In this document: one piece after another, positions 62,702-64,000 of the stretch
Layout of the letters: each line of letters begins with the position of its first letter
How positions within the stretch are numbered: position 1 is the stretch's first letter
Source: an uncultured Clostridia bacterium
Lineage (GTDB): Bacteria; Bacillota; Clostridia; Oscillospirales; Acutalibacteraceae
Assembly (NCBI GenBank): GCA_944384855.1
Contig: CALWUY010000052.1
Span: 1-64,000 of the forward strand
Direction of reading: 5' to 3'
Length of the DNA: 64,000 bases
Position numbers and translations under genes: made by a program
The notes under the pieces: model-generated
The model's database searches: none
Told to the model about the DNA's origin: nothing
What the model saw: the letters and a program-made list of their open reading frames with translations, nothing else

Positions 62702-64000
62702 CTAAACACTTAAAAACACAGCAGTGATTCCAAAATAAATAATCAGTGAAATCGAGTCTAAAACCGTTGTGATTAACGGACTTGCCATAACCGCAGGATC
62801 AAATCCTATCTTCTTTGCAAAAATTGGGAGAATACATCCGACAAGTTTTGCAATAATTACCGTAACGCAAAGGGTCAGGCAAACCACCAGGCTTTCCGAG
62901 ATATACAAACCCGCGTCAAAATTATCTAACAAAAAATGATCTATCAAAATCAGCTTGATAAAATTTACCACTGACAGAACTATACCGCACAATACAGAAA
63001 CTCTGAACTCTTTCCAGATAACCTTGAAAATATCACGGAATTTGACATCCCCCAAAGATATCGCTCTGATTATTGTCGCAGAAGACTGACTTCCGGCATT
63101 TCCTACTGTACCCATAATCATAGGTATAAATGCAACCAGCGCAATATAGCTTGAAAGTTTTCCCTCAAAACCGGATATAATAGCACTTGTAAATGTTGCA
63201 GAAAGCATAAGCAGTAAAAGCCACGGAATTCTTGCTTTAAATGTAGATATGACACTTGTCTTGAAATATGATTTATCAGAAGGAAGTATGGCAGCCATTT
63301 TATCCATATCCTCTGAAATCTCTTCCTGTATGACATCAATAGCATCGTCAACCGTTATAATTCCTACCAGACGGTTCTCAGTATCAACCACCGGAAGTGT
63401 AACAAGGTCATATTTTTCAAATTGTCCTGCCACAAGTTCCTTATCGTCCAAAGTAGTAGCGAAAATAACGTTTTCATCCATAATATCGCTGATTTTTTTG
63501 TTTTTGGGCGACAGCAGCAAATCTTTTACCGTAACATAACCTTTTAAATGACGGCTTTTATCTGTCACATAGCATTCATATATCATTTCGGTGTCAAACC
63601 CGATTGTGCGTATGCGGTCAAAAGATTCCTCGACAGTCATATGTCCCTTTAGGTCTATATATTCGGTGGTCATTATACTGCCGGCGCTGTCCTCAGGGTA
63701 AGCCAGCAGCTTATTTATCATTCGACGGGTGGCAGCATCGGTCTGTTTCAAAATACGCTTGGCTACGGTAGCCGGCATTTCATCGATGATGTCTACCGTA
63801 TCGTCCATGAACAGCTCGTCCAGCACTTCTCTAAGTTCCGCATCACTGAACGCTTCTATGAGATACTGCTGTGTATCACTGTCCATTTCGACAAATACCT
63901 CAGCCGCCGGCTCTTTTGGCAGAATACGAAAAATTACCGGCAATTCCTTTTTAGGCAATTCCTCTAATATCTGAGCTATATCGGCAGGATTCATTTCGGA
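62702..64000 (-). CDS. mgtE: Magnesium transporter MgtE, N-terminus beyond the window
   Basis: A 433-residue fragment of a MgtE Mg2+ channel; the reading frame is open past the window end, so the true start lies outside. The MgtE intracellular N-domain (ADIAQILEELPKKELPVIFRILPKE) is followed by two CBS domains (about 130-250, IMTTEYIDLKGHMTVEESFDRIR and LPVVDTENRLVGIITVDDAIDVI). A five-segment membrane domain with MGTVGNAGSQSSATIIRAISLGD ends the protein. The cytoplasmic domains close the pore when Mg2+ is high. A Mg2+ sensing M-box leader, if present, would lie outside. Confidence 0.95.
   Translation of the reverse strand, partial: SEMNPADIAQILEELPKKELPVIFRILPKEPAAEVFVEMDSDTQQYLIEAFSDAELREVLDELFMDDTVDIIDEMPATVAKRILKQTDAATRRMINKLLAYPEDSAGSIMTTEYIDLKGHMTVEESFDRIRTIGFDTEMIYECYVTDKSRHLKGYVTVKDLLLSPKNKKISDIMDENVIFATTLDDKELVAGQFEKYDLVTLPVVDTENRLVGIITVDDAIDVIQEEISEDMDKMAAILPSDKSYFKTSVISTFKARIPWLLLLMLSATFTSAIISGFEGKLSSYIALVAFIPMIMGTVGNAGSQSSATIIRAISLGDVKFRDIFKVIWKEFRVSVLCGIVLSVVNFIKLILIDHFLLDNFDAGLYISESLVVCLTLCVTVIIAKLVGCILPIFAKKIGFDPAVMASPLITTVLDSISLIIYFGITAVFLSV

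Noticed and set aside
1..64000. CRISPR array, rRNA operon, prophage, restriction or toxin-antitoxin system
   Set aside because: No regularly spaced repeats, rRNA sequence, phage structural genes or defence enzyme motifs were seen on either strand.

Overview
The window reads as chromosomal DNA of a low-to-moderate GC, endospore-forming Firmicute of the class Clostridia, probably a gut-type member. The support is a complete spoIIIAA-AH operon, a SpoIIIA-linked Asp23 gene, a YabE-type 3D-domain protein, a Firmicutes-style LexA box, an ECF transporter module, RNase Y, the ylxM-ffh-rpsP-khpA operon, and strong Shine-Dalgarno sites with sigma-A promoters that mostly have 17-bp spacers. Species and family cannot be fixed from the sequence alone.

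Layout. 0-0.5 kb: the end of a TnpV-type mobile-element gene facing the 3' end of a tRNA-Leu(UAG). 0.7-6.6 kb: a carbohydrate island with a glycyl-radical enzyme broken by a one-base frameshift in a G6 run, an AraC regulator, a divergent GH78 alpha-L-rhamnosidase and an RpiB/LacAB-type isomerase. 6.8-8.7 kb: a PadR / DUF1700 / DUF4097 envelope-stress-like cassette. 8.7-14 kb: core RNA and protein machinery, with khpA, rpsP, ffh and ylxM reading left and rpsO and pnp reading right, from mirror-image promoters. 14.1-16.7 kb: an alcohol dehydrogenase remnant, an SGNH hydrolase and a YabE-like G5/3D protein. 17.2-22.7 kb: an NCS2 uracil-type permease and a potABCD polyamine ABC transporter. 23-33.7 kb: a long rightward run with ruvCAB, a methyltransferase, ecfA1-ecfA2-ecfT, truA, a DUF5711 protein, a CvpA-family protein and a ClpE-like unfoldase. 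34-36.2 kb: rny and a LUD-domain gene. 36.4-42.7 kb, leftward: azlCD, asp23 and spoIIIAA-AH. 42.8-45.1 kb: a TSUP transporter encoded as two half genes, then lexA, rnhA and tadA. 45.1-52 kb: a second glycan locus (AraC regulator, GH2 beta-galactosidase-like enzyme, GH38 alpha-mannosidase). 52-64 kb, leftward: rpoB-rpoC, feoA-feoB with a tiny Cys-rich Feo protein, and mgtE running off the window end.

How the parts work together. Housekeeping operons for recombination, RNA decay, secretion, tRNA modification and transcription are interleaved with two regulated glycan-degrading loci, each led by its own AraC regulator, so the host probably forages on rhamnosylated and galactosylated or mannosylated glycans. 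The polyamine, uracil, iron, magnesium and branched-chain amino-acid transporters serve general nutrition.

The most interesting signals are: a glycyl-radical enzyme whose active-site block reads S-C-M-G where dehydratases have G-C-V-E; long structured leaders in front of pnp and rny; mirror-image ylxM/rpsO promoters; a LexA box inside the 3' end of the upstream transporter gene; and two matching palindromes in the feo operon. No CRISPR array, complete insertion sequence, rRNA gene or defence island is visible. I found no convincing wholly new system; the best candidates for undescribed biology are the glycyl-radical enzyme and the two RNA leaders.
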